From assembly GCF_013205025.1 (NCBI RefSeq), contig NZ_JABMLE010000001.1, positions 434,001 to 498,000 on the forward strand: 64,000 nt of DNA. The letters are read 5' to 3'. The position numbers and the translations under genes were made by a program. Every line of letters starts with the position of its first letter. Within the stretch, counting starts at the first letter, position 1. Shown here one piece after another: positions 1 through 8,942 of this stretch. The notes below the pieces were generated by a model. The model had not been told where the DNA came from. It did not search any database and saw nothing but the letters and a program-made list of their open reading frames with translations. The stretch is from Rathayibacter sp. VKM Ac-2857 (lineage in GTDB: Bacteria; Actinomycetota; Actinomycetes; Actinomycetales; Microbacteriaceae).

Positions 1-391
1 AGCTGTAGGCGGTGCGGCGCTGCACGGGGACGCCGGCCTCGCGGAGGTAGTCGATGAGCCAGGTGAAGCCGGCGAGGTTCGCGGCGACGTAGGCCTGCGT
101 GACCGCGGGGGTGTTGCGGGCGGCGATCTTCGAGAGGTGCGTCCCCTGCAGGAGGCTGAGCTTCGCGGTGCTGCTGCCGGTCGCGACCGCGCCGACCTCG
201 CGGGCCTCGAGGACGAGGACGCGGCGGCCGCTGCGCTGGAGCAGGAGCGCCGTCACGAGTCCGGAGAGGCCGGCTCCCACGATCACGTCGTCGTAGTGCG
301 CGCCCGGGACGAACGCGTCGTTCGGGATCGGGGCCGCGCCCTGTCGCCAGAGCGAGGTCCGCTCGATCGCCGGCACGTCGATTCGCTTCAT
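1..391 (-). CDS. FAD-dependent oxidoreductase, N-terminal part (runs off left edge)
   Basis: Only the first 130 codons are in the window; the rest lies to the left. After about 34 residues comes a dinucleotide-binding beta-alpha-beta unit, VIVGAGLSGLVTALLLQRSG, ending in the acidic residue of VLVLEA. This is the FAD-binding start of DAO/amine-oxidase-type flavoproteins. A second segment, GSSTAKLSLLQGTHL, resembles the flavin-contacting strand of glycine oxidase-like proteins. The ATG start has a GGGAG ribosome site just upstream and a TAGCGT -10 box about 50 nt upstream. The substrate cannot be told from this part. In related proteins a C-terminal Rieske domain is sometimes present, but that region is not visible. 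Confidence 0.75.
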   Translation of the reverse strand, partial: MKRIDVPAIERTSLWRQGAAPIPNDAFVPGAHYDDVIVGAGLSGLVTALLLQRSGRRVLVLEAREVGAVATGSSTAKLSLLQGTHLSKIAARNTPAVTQAYVAANLAGFTWLIDYLREAGVPVQRRTAYS

Positions 392-433
392 CGGGTCTCC
401 CTGCACTCGGGCCGCGGAGGGCGGCTCGGACCG

Positions 434-439
434 ACGCTA
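434..439 (-). promoter_or_regulatory. Putative -10 box of the FAD oxidoreductase gene
   Basis: TAGCGT on the minus strand with CTGACG about 17-18 nt further upstream as a possible -35. The predicted leader is about 36 nt and contains the GGGAG ribosome site. The 105-bp gap to corA shows nothing else clear. Confidence 0.4.
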
Positions 440-496
440 CGCGCGGCGGCCGGGCCCGTCAGGGTGTTGACAGCGCGCGCGGCCGTCGACCGCGGC

Positions 497-1630
497 TCAG
501 AGCCAGCCCCAGCGCTTGAAGAGCCGGTGCAGGACCACGCTCGAGGCGACCATCGCCGCCAGCGCCGCCGGGTAGCCCCACGCCAGGTGCAGCTCGGGCA
601 TCGCGTCGAAGTTCATGCCGTAGACGCTCGAGATCATGGTCGGCGCGAAGAAGATGGCGGCCCAGGCCGAGATCCGCTTGACCTCGTCGTTCTGCTGGTT
701 GCCCGCCTCCGCGAGCTTCTTCATGTCCTCGTTCTGGCGCTGGGCGACGAGCGTCGCGTTCACGGCGAGGATCTCGCGGAGCGTCGTCCGGAAGCCCTCG
801 ACGCGCTCGTCGACCACCGCGACGTGGTCGGCGACGTCGCGGAGGTAGCGGCGCAGCTCGACGTCCTCGCGGAAGACCTCGAAGTCGGTGACGAGCCGGC
901 CGAGCATCCCGGTCAGCGGGCGGGTCGCGCGCTGGAAGTCGAGCACCTCCTGCGAGAGCTCGTAGATGCGCCGGGACACGGCGGGGTCCCCCTCGAAGAC
1001 CTGGGCCTCGATCTCGTCGATGTCGTTCTCGAGGCCCGCGACGACCGGGGCGTACTGGTCGACGACCGCGTCGAGGATCGCGTAGAGGACCGCCACCGGG
1101 CCCTTGCGCAGCAGCTCGGGGTCGGCCTCCATCCGGCGCCGGACCAGCGAGAGGTCGGGCTTCTCGGAGTGGCGGACGGTGACGACGAAGTTCGGGCCGA
1201 CGAAGAGGTGCAGCTCGCCGAAGTCGACCTCCTCGCGCTGGTCCGCGTAGCTCGCGGCGCGCAGCACCACGAACATGTCGCTGCCGTAGCGCTCCAGCTT
1301 GGGGCGCTGATGGGCGCTGATCGCGTCCTCGAGGGCGAGGGGGTGCATCGAGAACTCGTCCTCGAGCGCGGCCAGCTCGGCCTCCGTCGGGCGGTAAAGG
1401 CCGATCCAGGCCATCGCGTCGGGCAGCTTCTGCAGCGCGGCGAGCGCCTCGGGGATGCTGCGCGGCGAGACGACGCGCCGGCCGTCCTGGTAGATCGCGT
1501 TGTCGACGGTGCTCCGGCGGGCCGGCTCCTCCTCGGGGAGGATCCGCTCGATCGGGCTGGTGTCCTCCGCGGCGGCGCGCGTGCGCGAGCCGAGGTTGAG
1601 GAGGGTCGAGGGCACTCGGGGCAGCTTCAC
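497..1630 (-). CDS. corA: CorA-family magnesium/cobalt transporter
   Basis: A 377-residue inner-membrane channel of the CorA family, moving Mg2+ (possibly Co2+ or Ni2+) down the membrane potential. The hallmark YGMNF lies at residues 337-341, at the end of the first of two C-terminal membrane helices. It is followed by an acidic periplasmic-loop stretch (DAMPEL), a second helix and a basic tail (KRWGWL). The first 310 residues are the soluble, helix-rich cytoplasmic funnel. The GTG start is chosen because GAGGAGG sits 6-7 nt upstream; the frame stays open further upstream but has no such site. The gene is monocistronic and divergent from sbcD. Confidence 0.92.
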   Translation of the reverse strand: MKLPRVPSTLLNLGSRTRAAAEDTSPIERILPEEEPARRSTVDNAIYQDGRRVVSPRSIPEALAALQKLPDAMAWIGLYRPTEAELAALEDEFSMHPLALEDAISAHQRPKLERYGSDMFVVLRAASYADQREEVDFGELHLFVGPNFVVTVRHSEKPDLSLVRRRMEADPELLRKGPVAVLYAILDAVVDQYAPVVAGLENDIDEIEAQVFEGDPAVSRRIYELSQEVLDFQRATRPLTGMLGRLVTDFEVFREDVELRRYLRDVADHVAVVDERVEGFRTTLREILAVNATLVAQRQNEDMKKLAEAGNQQNDEVKRISAWAAIFFAPTMISSVYGMNFDAMPELHLAWGYPAALAAMVASSVVLHRLFKRWGWL

Positions 1631-1660
1631 GCGGGTCCTCCTCTGATCGACCGACGACCC

Positions 1661-1666
1661 ATTCTG
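1661..1666 (-). promoter_or_regulatory. Putative -10 box of corA
   Basis: CAGAAT on the minus strand gives a leader of about 24 nt carrying the GAGGAGG ribosome site. No convincing -35 is seen. Confidence 0.35.
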
Positions 1667-1735
1667 CACCCGCGGGTGAACGGCAGGTGTCCGGCGTCGG
1701 CGGCCCGGCCGGCGTCCGGTGTCGGAGCCGCTCAG

Positions 1736-1741
1736 TAGCCT
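1736..1741 (+). promoter_or_regulatory. Putative -10 box of sbcDC
   Basis: TAGCCT in the 168-bp divergent region between corA and sbcD. The predicted leader is about 50 nt and holds an AAAGGA ribosome site before the GTG start at 1799. Confidence 0.45.
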
Positions 1742-1798
1742 GGAGGGGCACGACAGGGAGCGCCACCGCACACCCGCAGACCCCGCGAAAGGACGGTC

Positions 1799-2944
1799 GT
1801 GAAGCTCCTGCACACCTCCGACTGGCACATCGGCCGCACCTTCCACGGCCACTCGAGCGTCGCCGCGCTCGGCGTCGTGCTCGACGCCCTGGTCGAGACG
1901 GTGCGCGCGGAGCGGGTCGACGTCGTCCTGATCGCCGGCGACGTCTTCGACTCCGCGGTGCCGGCGGCCGAGCACTACACCCTGCTCACCCGCACGCTCG
2001 AGGCGATCCGCGCGGCCGGCGCCGAGGTCGTGCTGACCAGCGGCAACCACGACTCCCCCGCCCGCCTGGGCTTCCAGGCCGGCCTGCTGCGCGGCTCCGG
2101 CGTGCACGTGCTCACCGATCCCGAGGCGTACGCGGAGCCGGTCGTCCTCCGCGACGAGCACGGAGAGGTCGGCGTCTACGGCATCCCCTACCTCGAGCCC
2201 GCGCTCTACCGGCACCGGCACCCGGAGGAGTCGCTGCGCCGCCACGAGGACGTCCTCGCCTTCGCGATGCGCCGGATCCGCGCGCACGCCGAGGCGGCCG
2301 GGCGGCGCTGGGTGGTGCTGGCGCACTGCTTCGCCGTCGGCGCCCCGGCCGGCACGGTCGAGCGCGACATCACGGCCGGCGGGATCGACTACGTCTCGGT
2401 CGACCACTTCGCCGCAGCCGACTACGCGGCGCTCGGGCACATCCACGGGCGGGCGACGCTGCTGCCGAACGTGCGCTACTCGGGCGCTCCGCTGCACTAC
2501 TCGTTCGGCGAGGCCGCGAAGCCGCGCGGCGGCTGGCTGGTCGAGCTGGGCGCCGACGGACTCGGCGAGGTGTCCTGGTCGGCGCTGCCCGTGCCGCGGC
2601 GGCTCAGCGTGATCGAGGGACGGCTGGACGAGCTGCTGAGCGACCCGTCGCTCGCCGAGTACGAGCCGGACTGGGTCTCGGCCGTGCTGACGGACGAGGT
2701 CCGCCCGCTGGATGCGATGGCGCGGCTGCAGTCCCGCTTCCCGGGCTGCGCGACGCTCGAGCACCGGCCCCCGCACGCGGCGGTCGACGAGCGGCGGTAC
2801 GCCGAGCGGATCCGCGGGCGCAGCGACGTCGAGGTGATCGACGACTTCCTCGCGCACGTCCGCGGCGGGCACGGAGCGAGCGAAACGGAGCGCGCACTCG
2901 CGCTCGAAGCGCTGGCGCTGGTCGACGCCGAGGCGCTGCGGTGA
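1799..2944 (+). CDS. sbcD: Exonuclease SbcCD subunit D (Mre11-type nuclease)
   Basis: Metallophosphoesterase subunit of the SbcCD (Mre11-Rad50) complex, which opens hairpins and processes double-strand DNA ends in the cytoplasm. The 381-residue protein carries the phosphoesterase motifs in order: SDWHIG (D8, H10), AGDVFD, GNHDSP (around residues 82-87), AHCFA and GHIHG. Length is normal for SbcD. The GTG start is preceded by AAAGGA. The stop codon overlaps the sbcC start in a GTGA arrangement, so the two are translationally coupled. The product may act on hairpins such as the palindromic repeats elsewhere in this window, but that link is only inference. Confidence 0.95.
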   Translation: MKLLHTSDWHIGRTFHGHSSVAALGVVLDALVETVRAERVDVVLIAGDVFDSAVPAAEHYTLLTRTLEAIRAAGAEVVLTSGNHDSPARLGFQAGLLRGSGVHVLTDPEAYAEPVVLRDEHGEVGVYGIPYLEPALYRHRHPEESLRRHEDVLAFAMRRIRAHAEAAGRRWVVLAHCFAVGAPAGTVERDITAGGIDYVSVDHFAAADYAALGHIHGRATLLPNVRYSGAPLHYSFGEAAKPRGGWLVELGADGLGEVSWSALPVPRRLSVIEGRLDELLSDPSLAEYEPDWVSAVLTDEVRPLDAMARLQSRFPGCATLEHRPPHAAVDERRYAERIRGRSDVEVIDDFLAHVRGGHGASETERALALEALALVDAEALR

Positions 2945-5892
2945 GGATCCGCCGCCTCTCCTTCGCCGGCCTCGGCCCCTTCCGCGCCGAGCAGGAGATC
3001 GACTTCGACCGCCTGGAGGACGTGGGGATCTACCTGATCGCCGGGCGCACCGGCGCCGGCAAGTCGACGATCCTCGATGCGATCAGCTTCGCGCTCTACG
3101 GCTCGGTGCCGCGCTTCGACGGCACGGCCTCGCGCCTGCGCAGCGATCACAGCGCCCCCGAGGACGAGACCTTCGCCGAGCTCGACTTCGAGGCGGCCGG
3201 ACGGCTCTACCGGGTCCGCCGCTCGCCCGAGTACGAACGGCCGGCCAAGCGCGGCGGCGGCACCACCCGGCAGGCGGCGAAGGTCGCGCTGCTCGAGCAC
3301 GTCGACGGCGAGTGGCGGGGGCTCTCCTCCAGCGCGCGCGAGACGGGGGCCGACATCGGCCGGATCGTCGGCCTGACGAAGGACCAGTTCCTGCAGGTGA
3401 TCCTGCTCGCGCAGAACCGCTTCCACGAGTTCCTGCTGGCGAAGAACGACGACCGGCAGCGGCTCCTCCGCACGCTCTTCGCGACGGAGCGCTACGACCT
3501 GCTGCGCCGGCGGCTCGTCGAGCAGCGCCAGGAGAGCGGCGCGGCGCTCGAGGAGGAGCGCGCGGTCGTGACGGCGCTGGCCGACGAGGCCGTGCGCCTC
3601 GCGGGCGACGAGGAGCCGCTGCCGGCGGTGCTCGACGCGGCCTGGTTCCGCTCCCTGGTGACCCGGCTCGACGAGCCCCTGGCGCTCACCCGCGACGAGG
3701 TGGCGGAGGCCGACGCCGCGAGCCGCGCCGCGGAGACCGCCCGGGACGAGACGCGCCTGGTCAAGCGCGCGCAGGACCGGCGCCGGAGCGCGCTGATCGA
3801 GGCGGAGGAGCTCGCGGTGGCCGAGTCGCTCGTCGTCCGCGAGCGCGAGCGCATCGAGCGGGCGCGCCGGGCCGAGGGTGTGCTACCGCTGCTCAAGGGG
3901 GCGCGCTCGGCCGCCGAGAGGGCCGCTGCCGCCGACCGGAGCCGCGACAGCGCCGCCGAGGCCTTCACTGCCGCTTTCGACGAGCCTGCAGGCCGGGCCG
4001 CCGCCGCCCGGGCCGCCGAGCGTCTGGCCGCGACGCTCGGTGCGCTGACCGAGGCCCTCGCCGAGGAGCGCACGCTGCCGGAGGCGGTCCGCCTCGCCGA
4101 GCGCACCGTGACCGCGCGGGAGCGCTCCGCCGCGGCGCTGGAGGTGCTCGACCGCGAGCGGCGAGGGGTCCCCGCCCGGCTCGACGCCCTCGCCGAGGAG
4201 GAGGACGCCCTCGCCCCGGACGCGTCGGCGCTGCCGGCGCGTGCGGAGGAGCTGGCCGCGCTCGACCGTCGGATCCGCGCCGCCGCCGAGCGCGCGACGG
4301 CCGCGACCGCGCTCGATCACCTCCGTTCCGCCCACGCCGAGGCGGCCCGGGCGCACGGCGTCCGCGCGGCCGAGCACGCCGAGCTGGTCGCCCGCCGCTT
4401 CGCGGGCTTCGCCGGCGAGCTGGCCGGCGCCCTCGTAACCGGCGACCCGTGCCCCGTCTGCGGCTCCTGCGAGCACCCGCGCCCCGCCGAGCACGGCGAG
4501 CTGCCGCCCGTCGGCACCGGCGAGATCGAGAAGGCGCGCACCGCCGTCGACCGCGCCCTCGCCGCGATGGACGCGGCGCGCGAGGCCGAGAGCGCCGGAG
4601 CGCTGGCCCTGGCCGCCCTCGAGGAGCGGGCCGGCAGCACGACCGCCGAGGAGCTCCGGGCCGCCCGGGTCGAGGCCGAGCAGCGCCTCGCCGCGTCGCA
4701 GCGCGCCGCGACCCGGCTCGAGGAGCTGAGGCGCGAGCGGTCCACCCTCCGAGTCCGGGGCGACGAGCTGACGGCCGCCCTCGAGACCGCCCGCACCGAG
4801 CACCAGCGCCTCAGCTCCGACGCCGCCCTCGCCGCCGAGGCGCTGCGCCTCCTGCGCGAGCGGATCGACGCCCATCGCGACGGCGCCGTCAGCATCGCCG
4901 AGCGGGTGGCCGCGATCACCGCGCAGCGCCGCCGGGCCGACGCGCTCGTCGAGGCGGAGGACGCGGCGACCGCCCGCCGCGAGGCCGCCGCCGCGGCCGA
5001 GGCCCAGCTCGCGGAGGTGGTCGCCGATCGCGGCTTCGCGAGCACCGACGACGCCGAGTCCGCCGCCCTCACCTCCGGTGAGCGCGCCCGCGCCGAGGCC
5101 GTCGTCGCCGAGCACGAGCGCCGCCGCAGCGCCGTCGACTCGGTGCTGGCCGACCCCGAGCTCGCGGGTCTGCCGACCGCCCCCGTCGATCTCGCCGCGG
5201 CCGAGGAGGAGGCGCGCACCGCCTCCGCCCGCCGCGACGAGGCCCGCTCGCGGCACTCGGTGCTCGAGCACCGCGCCGCCCGGCTCGCCGAGCTCGCCGG
5301 CCGGGCCGAGGAGCGCCTGGTCACCCTCGACGAGCGACTGCGCCGGCACGAGGAGCTGCGCGCCCTCGCCGAGACGATCGACGGCCGCGGGCAGAACACC
5401 CGCCGGATGGACCTCGAGGCCTTCGCCCTGGCGGGCCGGCTCGAGGAGATCGTCGCCGCCGCGAACCTGCGGCTGAACGCGATGACCAGCGGCCGCTACG
5501 CCCTCGTGCACGACGACTCGCTCGCCTACCGCGGCGCCGCCTCCGGTCTCGGGATCGACGTGCTCGACGCCTTCACCGGCGCCCGCCGGCAGCCCGCGTC
5601 GCTCTCGGGCGGCGAGACGTTCCTCGCCTCGCTCGCCCTCGCCCTCGGGCTGGCGGACGTGGTCACCATGCAGTCGGGCGGTGTCTCGCTCGAGACGATG
5701 TTCATCGACGAGGGCTTCGGCTCACTCGACGCCGAGACTCTCGAGACCGCGCTCGGCACCCTCGACGCGCTCCGCTCCGGCGGGCGCACGATCGGCCTGA
5801 TCAGCCACGTCGACGCGATGCGCGAGCGGCTGCCGACCGGGCTCAAGGTCGTCGTCAGCGACCGCGGCGACAGCAGGATCCTCACGGCATGA
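2941..5892 (+). CDS. sbcC: Exonuclease SbcCD subunit C (Rad50-type ATPase)
   Basis: A 983-residue SMC-like ATPase partner of SbcD. The N-terminal Walker A is GRTGAGKST at residues 35-43. Long Glu/Arg/Ala-rich coiled coils follow on both sides of a Rad50 zinc hook, CPVC, at residues 504-507. The C-terminal half of the ATPase has the signature SLSGGE around residue 887 and a Walker B (MFIDEGFGSLD) from about residue 920. ATP binding closes the dimer, and the hook pairs coiled coils to tether DNA ends. The GTG start overlaps the sbcD stop. The many alternative-frame reading frames across this gene are GC-driven shadows. The gene ends 30 bp before the TPP riboswitch, with no clear terminator between them. 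Confidence 0.95.
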   Translation: MRIRRLSFAGLGPFRAEQEIDFDRLEDVGIYLIAGRTGAGKSTILDAISFALYGSVPRFDGTASRLRSDHSAPEDETFAELDFEAAGRLYRVRRSPEYERPAKRGGGTTRQAAKVALLEHVDGEWRGLSSSARETGADIGRIVGLTKDQFLQVILLAQNRFHEFLLAKNDDRQRLLRTLFATERYDLLRRRLVEQRQESGAALEEERAVVTALADEAVRLAGDEEPLPAVLDAAWFRSLVTRLDEPLALTRDEVAEADAASRAAETARDETRLVKRAQDRRRSALIEAEELAVAESLVVRERERIERARRAEGVLPLLKGARSAAERAAAADRSRDSAAEAFTAAFDEPAGRAAAARAAERLAATLGALTEALAEERTLPEAVRLAERTVTARERSAAALEVLDRERRGVPARLDALAEEEDALAPDASALPARAEELAALDRRIRAAAERATAATALDHLRSAHAEAARAHGVRAAEHAELVARRFAGFAGELAGALVTGDPCPVCGSCEHPRPAEHGELPPVGTGEIEKARTAVDRALAAMDAAREAESAGALALAALEERAGSTTAEELRAARVEAEQRLAASQRAATRLEELRRERSTLRVRGDELTAALETARTEHQRLSSDAALAAEALRLLRERIDAHRDGAVSIAERVAAITAQRRRADALVEAEDAATARREAAAAAEAQLAEVVADRGFASTDDAESAALTSGERARAEAVVAEHERRRSAVDSVLADPELAGLPTAPVDLAAAEEEARTASARRDEARSRHSVLEHRAARLAELAGRAEERLVTLDERLRRHEELRALAETIDGRGQNTRRMDLEAFALAGRLEEIVAAANLRLNAMTSGRYALVHDDSLAYRGAASGLGIDVLDAFTGARRQPASLSGGETFLASLALALGLADVVTMQSGGVSLETMFIDEGFGSLDAETLETALGTLDALRSGGRTIGLISHVDAMRERLPTGLKVVVSDRGDSRILTA

Positions 5893-5905
5893 CGGAGCGA
5901 CCCGC

Positions 5906-5911
5906 TAGGGT
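5906..5911 (+). promoter_or_regulatory. Putative -10 box of the thiMED operon
   Basis: TAGGGT, 11 nt upstream of the first base of the TPP aptamer, so transcription would start just before the P1 stem. No clear -35 is visible; it would lie inside the end of sbcC. Confidence 0.45.
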
Positions 5912-5921
5912 CGTCGGCAGT

Positions 5922-5994
5922 GACACGGGGTGCCCACCAGGGCTGAGATGAGACCCGTCGAACCTGATCTAGTTCGTACTAGCGAAGGGATGTC
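5922..5994 (+). ncRNA. TPP riboswitch (thi-box)
   Basis: All conserved parts of a thiamine-pyrophosphate aptamer are present: CGGGGTGCC, then GGCTGAGATGAGACCC, then GAACCTGATCTAGTTCGTAC and AGCGAAGGGA. P1 is GACA (5922-5925) paired with TGTC (5991-5994); P3 is GCCC/GGGC around ACCA; P5 is CTAG/CTAG. It lies directly before thiM. The GAAGGGA of the aptamer (5984-5990) is also the only ribosome-binding sequence for the ATG at 5999. Ligand binding should therefore hide the ribosome site and turn off translation of the salvage operon when TPP is plentiful. This is inferred from position; no separate expression-platform hairpin is seen. Confidence 0.95.
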
Positions 5995-5998
5995 GCGA

Positions 5999-6826
5999 AT
6001 GAGCATTCGCACGCCTGCCCACCCGACCCTCCTCGACGGCGCGGCCGTCGCCCGACACCTCGACGAGCTGCGCCGCACCGCGCCGCTCGTGCAGTGCATC
6101 ACCAACGCGGTGGTCACCGGCTTCACCGCCAACAGCCTGCTGGCGCTCGGCGCGAGCCCCGCGATGTGCGATCTGCCCGGCGAGGCCGGCGTCTTCGCCG
6201 GGATCGCCTCCGCGACGCTGGTGAACCTCGGCACCCCGCACGCGGAGCAGCGCGACGGCGCCCGTGAGGCCGTCGCGGCGGCGAGCGCGGCCGGGACGCC
6301 CTGGGTGCTCGACCCGGTCGCCGTCGGTCCGCTGCCCGTGCGCACCGCCCTCGCGGCGGAGCTGCTCGAGGCGCGGCCCGCGATCATCCGCGGCAACGCC
6401 TCCGAGATCCTCGCCCTCGCCGGCCTCGGTGCCGGCGGTCGCGGTGTCGACGCCGTCGACGGCCCGGAGGAGGCTCTCGACGCCGCGACCGCGCTCGCCC
6501 GCCGCTGGGGGTCCGTCGTCGCCGTCTCCGGAGCCGTCGACGTGCTCACCGACGGCGAGCGCGTCGTCCGCGTCACCGGAGGGCATCCCCTGCTCACCCG
6601 CGTCACCGGCGGCGGCTGCGCACTCGGTGCCGTGATGGCCGCCTTCCTCGGCGTGCCGGGCTCCGACCCGCTCGGCGCCGCGGTCGCCGCGTCCGTGGTC
6701 TGGGGCCTCGCCGCCGAGCAGGCCGCAGTCGCCTCCGCCGGCCCCGGCTCGTTCGCGGTCGGCCTCCTCGACGCCCTCGCCGCGCTCACCGCTGCCGAGG
6801 TCGAGCGCGGAGCGCGGATCGCATGA
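5999..6826 (+). CDS. thiM: Hydroxyethylthiazole kinase
   Basis: ATP-dependent phosphorylation of 4-methyl-5-(2-hydroxyethyl)thiazole, the thiazole salvage step. The 275-residue ribokinase-like protein has the family N-terminus ([20 protein letters not shown]), the substrate region ASPAMCD, the DPVAVG stretch and the C-terminal GGGCALGAV anion-hole motif. Two in-frame ATGs exist, at 5990 and 5999. The second is preferred because the first lies inside the riboswitch ribosome-binding element and would leave it no spacing, whereas GAAGGGA is 8 nt before 5999. It is the first gene of a tightly packed operon and overlaps thiE by 4 nt (ATGA). Confidence 0.95.
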   Translation: MSIRTPAHPTLLDGAAVARHLDELRRTAPLVQCITNAVVTGFTANSLLALGASPAMCDLPGEAGVFAGIASATLVNLGTPHAEQRDGAREAVAAASAAGTPWVLDPVAVGPLPVRTALAAELLEARPAIIRGNASEILALAGLGAGGRGVDAVDGPEEALDAATALARRWGSVVAVSGAVDVLTDGERVVRVTGGHPLLTRVTGGGCALGAVMAAFLGVPGSDPLGAAVAASVVWGLAAEQAAVASAGPGSFAVGLLDALAALTAAEVERGARIA

Positions 6827-7464
6827 TCGACCTCTCGCTCCAGCTCGTCACCGACACCCGCCTCTGCGGCCCGCGCGGCGTCCCGGCCGTCGTCGCCCCG
6901 GCCGTCGCGGGGGGCGTCCGCGTCGTCCAGGTCCGCGACCACGAGGCGACCGCCGCCGAGCTCGTCGCCCTCACCTGCGCCGTCGCCGCCGTCCTCGACG
7001 AGCACACGACCCTGCTGGTCGACGACCGCGTCGACGTCGTCCTCGCCGCCCGGCTGGCGGGCGCCCGCGTCGACGGCGTGCACGTCGGCCAGTCCGACCT
7101 GCCCGTCCTCGCCGCGCGGAGCATCCTCGGCGCCGACGCGGTGATCGGCCTGACGGCGAACACCGCGGCCCACCTCGCCGCCGCGCACGCACTGCCGGCC
7201 GGCACCGTCGACTACCTCGGCGTCGGCGTGATCCGGGCGACGGCGACCAAGCCCGATCACCCGGTCCCGCTCGGGATCGACGGCTTCGCCGCCCTCGCCG
7301 CCGCGACCCCGCTCCCCTGCGTCGCCATCGGCGGCGTCACGTCCGGCGACGCCGCGGCCCTGCGCCGCGCCGGTGCGGCCGGTCTCGCGATCGTCTCGGC
7401 GATCTGCGCGGCCGACGATCCGGAGTCCGCGGCCCGCGCCTTCCGTGCGGAGTGGGACCGATGA
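6823..7464 (+). CDS. thiE: Thiamine-phosphate synthase
   Basis: Joins hydroxymethylpyrimidine pyrophosphate to thiazole phosphate to give thiamine monophosphate. The 213-residue TIM barrel shows [10 protein letters not shown], the VQVRDHEA segment (usually VQLRxK), VDDRVDV, the [12 protein letters not shown] loop and [13 protein letters not shown]. The KPD...GIDG segment and IGGV phosphate-binding strand follow. All are family hallmarks and the length is normal. Start and stop codons overlap those of thiM and thiD as ATGA, so translation of all three genes depends on the riboswitch-controlled start of thiM. Confidence 0.93.
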   Translation: MIDLSLQLVTDTRLCGPRGVPAVVAPAVAGGVRVVQVRDHEATAAELVALTCAVAAVLDEHTTLLVDDRVDVVLAARLAGARVDGVHVGQSDLPVLAARSILGADAVIGLTANTAAHLAAAHALPAGTVDYLGVGVIRATATKPDHPVPLGIDGFAALAAATPLPCVAIGGVTSGDAAALRRAGAAGLAIVSAICAADDPESAARAFRAEWDR

Positions 7465-8942
7465 GCGCCGCACTCCCCCAGCCCCGCCCGATCCCCCGGG
7501 TCCTCAGCATCGCCGGCACCGACCCCACCGGCGGCGCGGGCATCCAGGCCGACCTCAAGTCGGTCGGCGCGCTCGGCGGCTACGGGATGGCCGTGGTCAC
7601 CGCGCTCGTCGCGCAGAACACCCGCGGCGTGCGCTCGATCCACCTGCCGCCCGCCGCGTTCCTCCGCGAGCAGCTCGACGCGGTCAGCGACGACGTCGAG
7701 ATCGACGCGGTGAAGATCGGCATGATCGCGAACGCCGAGCTGGGCGCGGTCATCGCCGCCTGGCTCGACGACGTCCGCCCGCCGCTGGTCGTCGTCGACC
7801 CGGTGATGGTCGCCACCAGCGGCCACCGCCTGCTCGACACCGAGGCGGAGGAGGCGGTCCGCGCGCTCGTCCGCCGTGCCGACCTGGTCACGCCCAACCT
7901 CCCCGAGCTGGCCGTGCTCGCCGGAGCGGAGCCGGCCGCCGACTGGTCCGCCGCGCTCGGGCAGGCCCGCTCCCTCGCCCGCGATCTCGGCACCGCGGTC
8001 CTGGTGAAGGGCGGGCACCTCGACGGCCCGGAGACGCCGGACGCGATCGTCACCGCGGACGGCGGCGTGCGCGAGGTGCCGGGCGAGCGTGTCGCCACCC
8101 GCAACACCCACGGCACCGGATGCTCGCTGTCCTCCGCGATGGCGACGCTCCTCGCCGGCGGCGAGAAGACTCCTGACGCGCTCGCCCAGGCGCTGACCGA
8201 GGCGAAGGACTGGCTGAACGGCGCCCTCCGCGGTGCCGACGCGCTCCGGGTCGGCGAGGGCAACGGTCCGATCGACCACTTCCACCGCCTGCGCACCCCC
8301 GCGTTCTGCGAGCGGATGTGGACCGGGACGGAGCAGCTCCGCGCCGAGATCGACGCGCTGCCCTTCGTGACAGCGCTGGGCGACGGCTCCCTCGACCGCG
8401 ACGACTTCGAGTGGTACCTGGAGCAGGACGCGCTCTACCTCACCGAGTACGCCCGGGTCCTCGCGATCGCCGCGCAGCGCGCGCCGAGCACCGCCGAGCA
8501 GGTCTTCTGGGCGGAGTCGTCCGCCTCGGCCCTGGCGGCGGAGGCGCAGCTGCACCGCGACCGCCTCGGCGAGCGCACGGCGACGGCCTCCCCCGTCACT
8601 CGCGGCTACGTCGACCACCTGCTCGCCGTCGGGGCCAGCGGCGGCTACGGCGAGATCGTCGCCGCGCTGCTGCCGTGCTTCTGGCTCTACGCGGACATCG
8701 GCGAGCGCCTCGCCGCGGCGAACCGGCCCGGGCACCCCTACGCGGACTGGCTCGTCACCTACGCGGATCCTGCCTTCGCCGTCGCGACCGAGCGCGCGAT
8801 CGCGATCACCGAGGCGGCCGCCGTCCGCGGCACGAACGCGGAACGCGCCGCCATGGGCGACGCGTTCCTGCGCTCGAGCGTGTTCGAGCGCGACTTCTTC
8901 GCGGCTCCGCTCAGCCGATCGCCTCGCGGAGGACGTGCATGA
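7461..8942 (+). CDS. thiD: Fused HMP(-P) kinase ThiD and TenA-type thiaminase II
   Basis: A 493-residue two-domain protein. Residues 1 to about 265 are ThiD, which phosphorylates hydroxymethylpyrimidine twice: SIAGTDPTGGAGIQADLK at the N-terminus, DPVMVATSG, and the anion hole HGTGCS near residue 217. From about residue 275 to the end is a TenA domain, an all-helical salvage hydrolase releasing HMP from degraded thiamine. It has WYLEQDALYL, a candidate active-site cysteine in LLPCFWLYADIG, and the terminal helix ERDFF. The fusion puts salvage hydrolysis and the following phosphorylation on one chain. The ATG overlaps the thiE stop. The last 32 bp overlap the 3' end of the convergent helicase gene. 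Confidence 0.92.
   Translation: MSAALPQPRPIPRVLSIAGTDPTGGAGIQADLKSVGALGGYGMAVVTALVAQNTRGVRSIHLPPAAFLREQLDAVSDDVEIDAVKIGMIANAELGAVIAAWLDDVRPPLVVVDPVMVATSGHRLLDTEAEEAVRALVRRADLVTPNLPELAVLAGAEPAADWSAALGQARSLARDLGTAVLVKGGHLDGPETPDAIVTADGGVREVPGERVATRNTHGTGCSLSSAMATLLAGGEKTPDALAQALTEAKDWLNGALRGADALRVGEGNGPIDHFHRLRTPAFCERMWTGTEQLRAEIDALPFVTALGDGSLDRDDFEWYLEQDALYLTEYARVLAIAAQRAPSTAEQVFWAESSASALAAEAQLHRDRLGERTATASPVTRGYVDHLLAVGASGGYGEIVAALLPCFWLYADIGERLAAANRPGHPYADWLVTYADPAFAVATERAIAITEAAAVRGTNAERAAMGDAFLRSSVFERDFFAAPLSRSPRGGRA

Noticed and set aside
5990-5992. ATG at 5990 as the start of thiM
   Set aside because: It lies in the end of the aptamer and leaves no space to the only ribosome-binding sequence; 5999 has 8 nt spacing.
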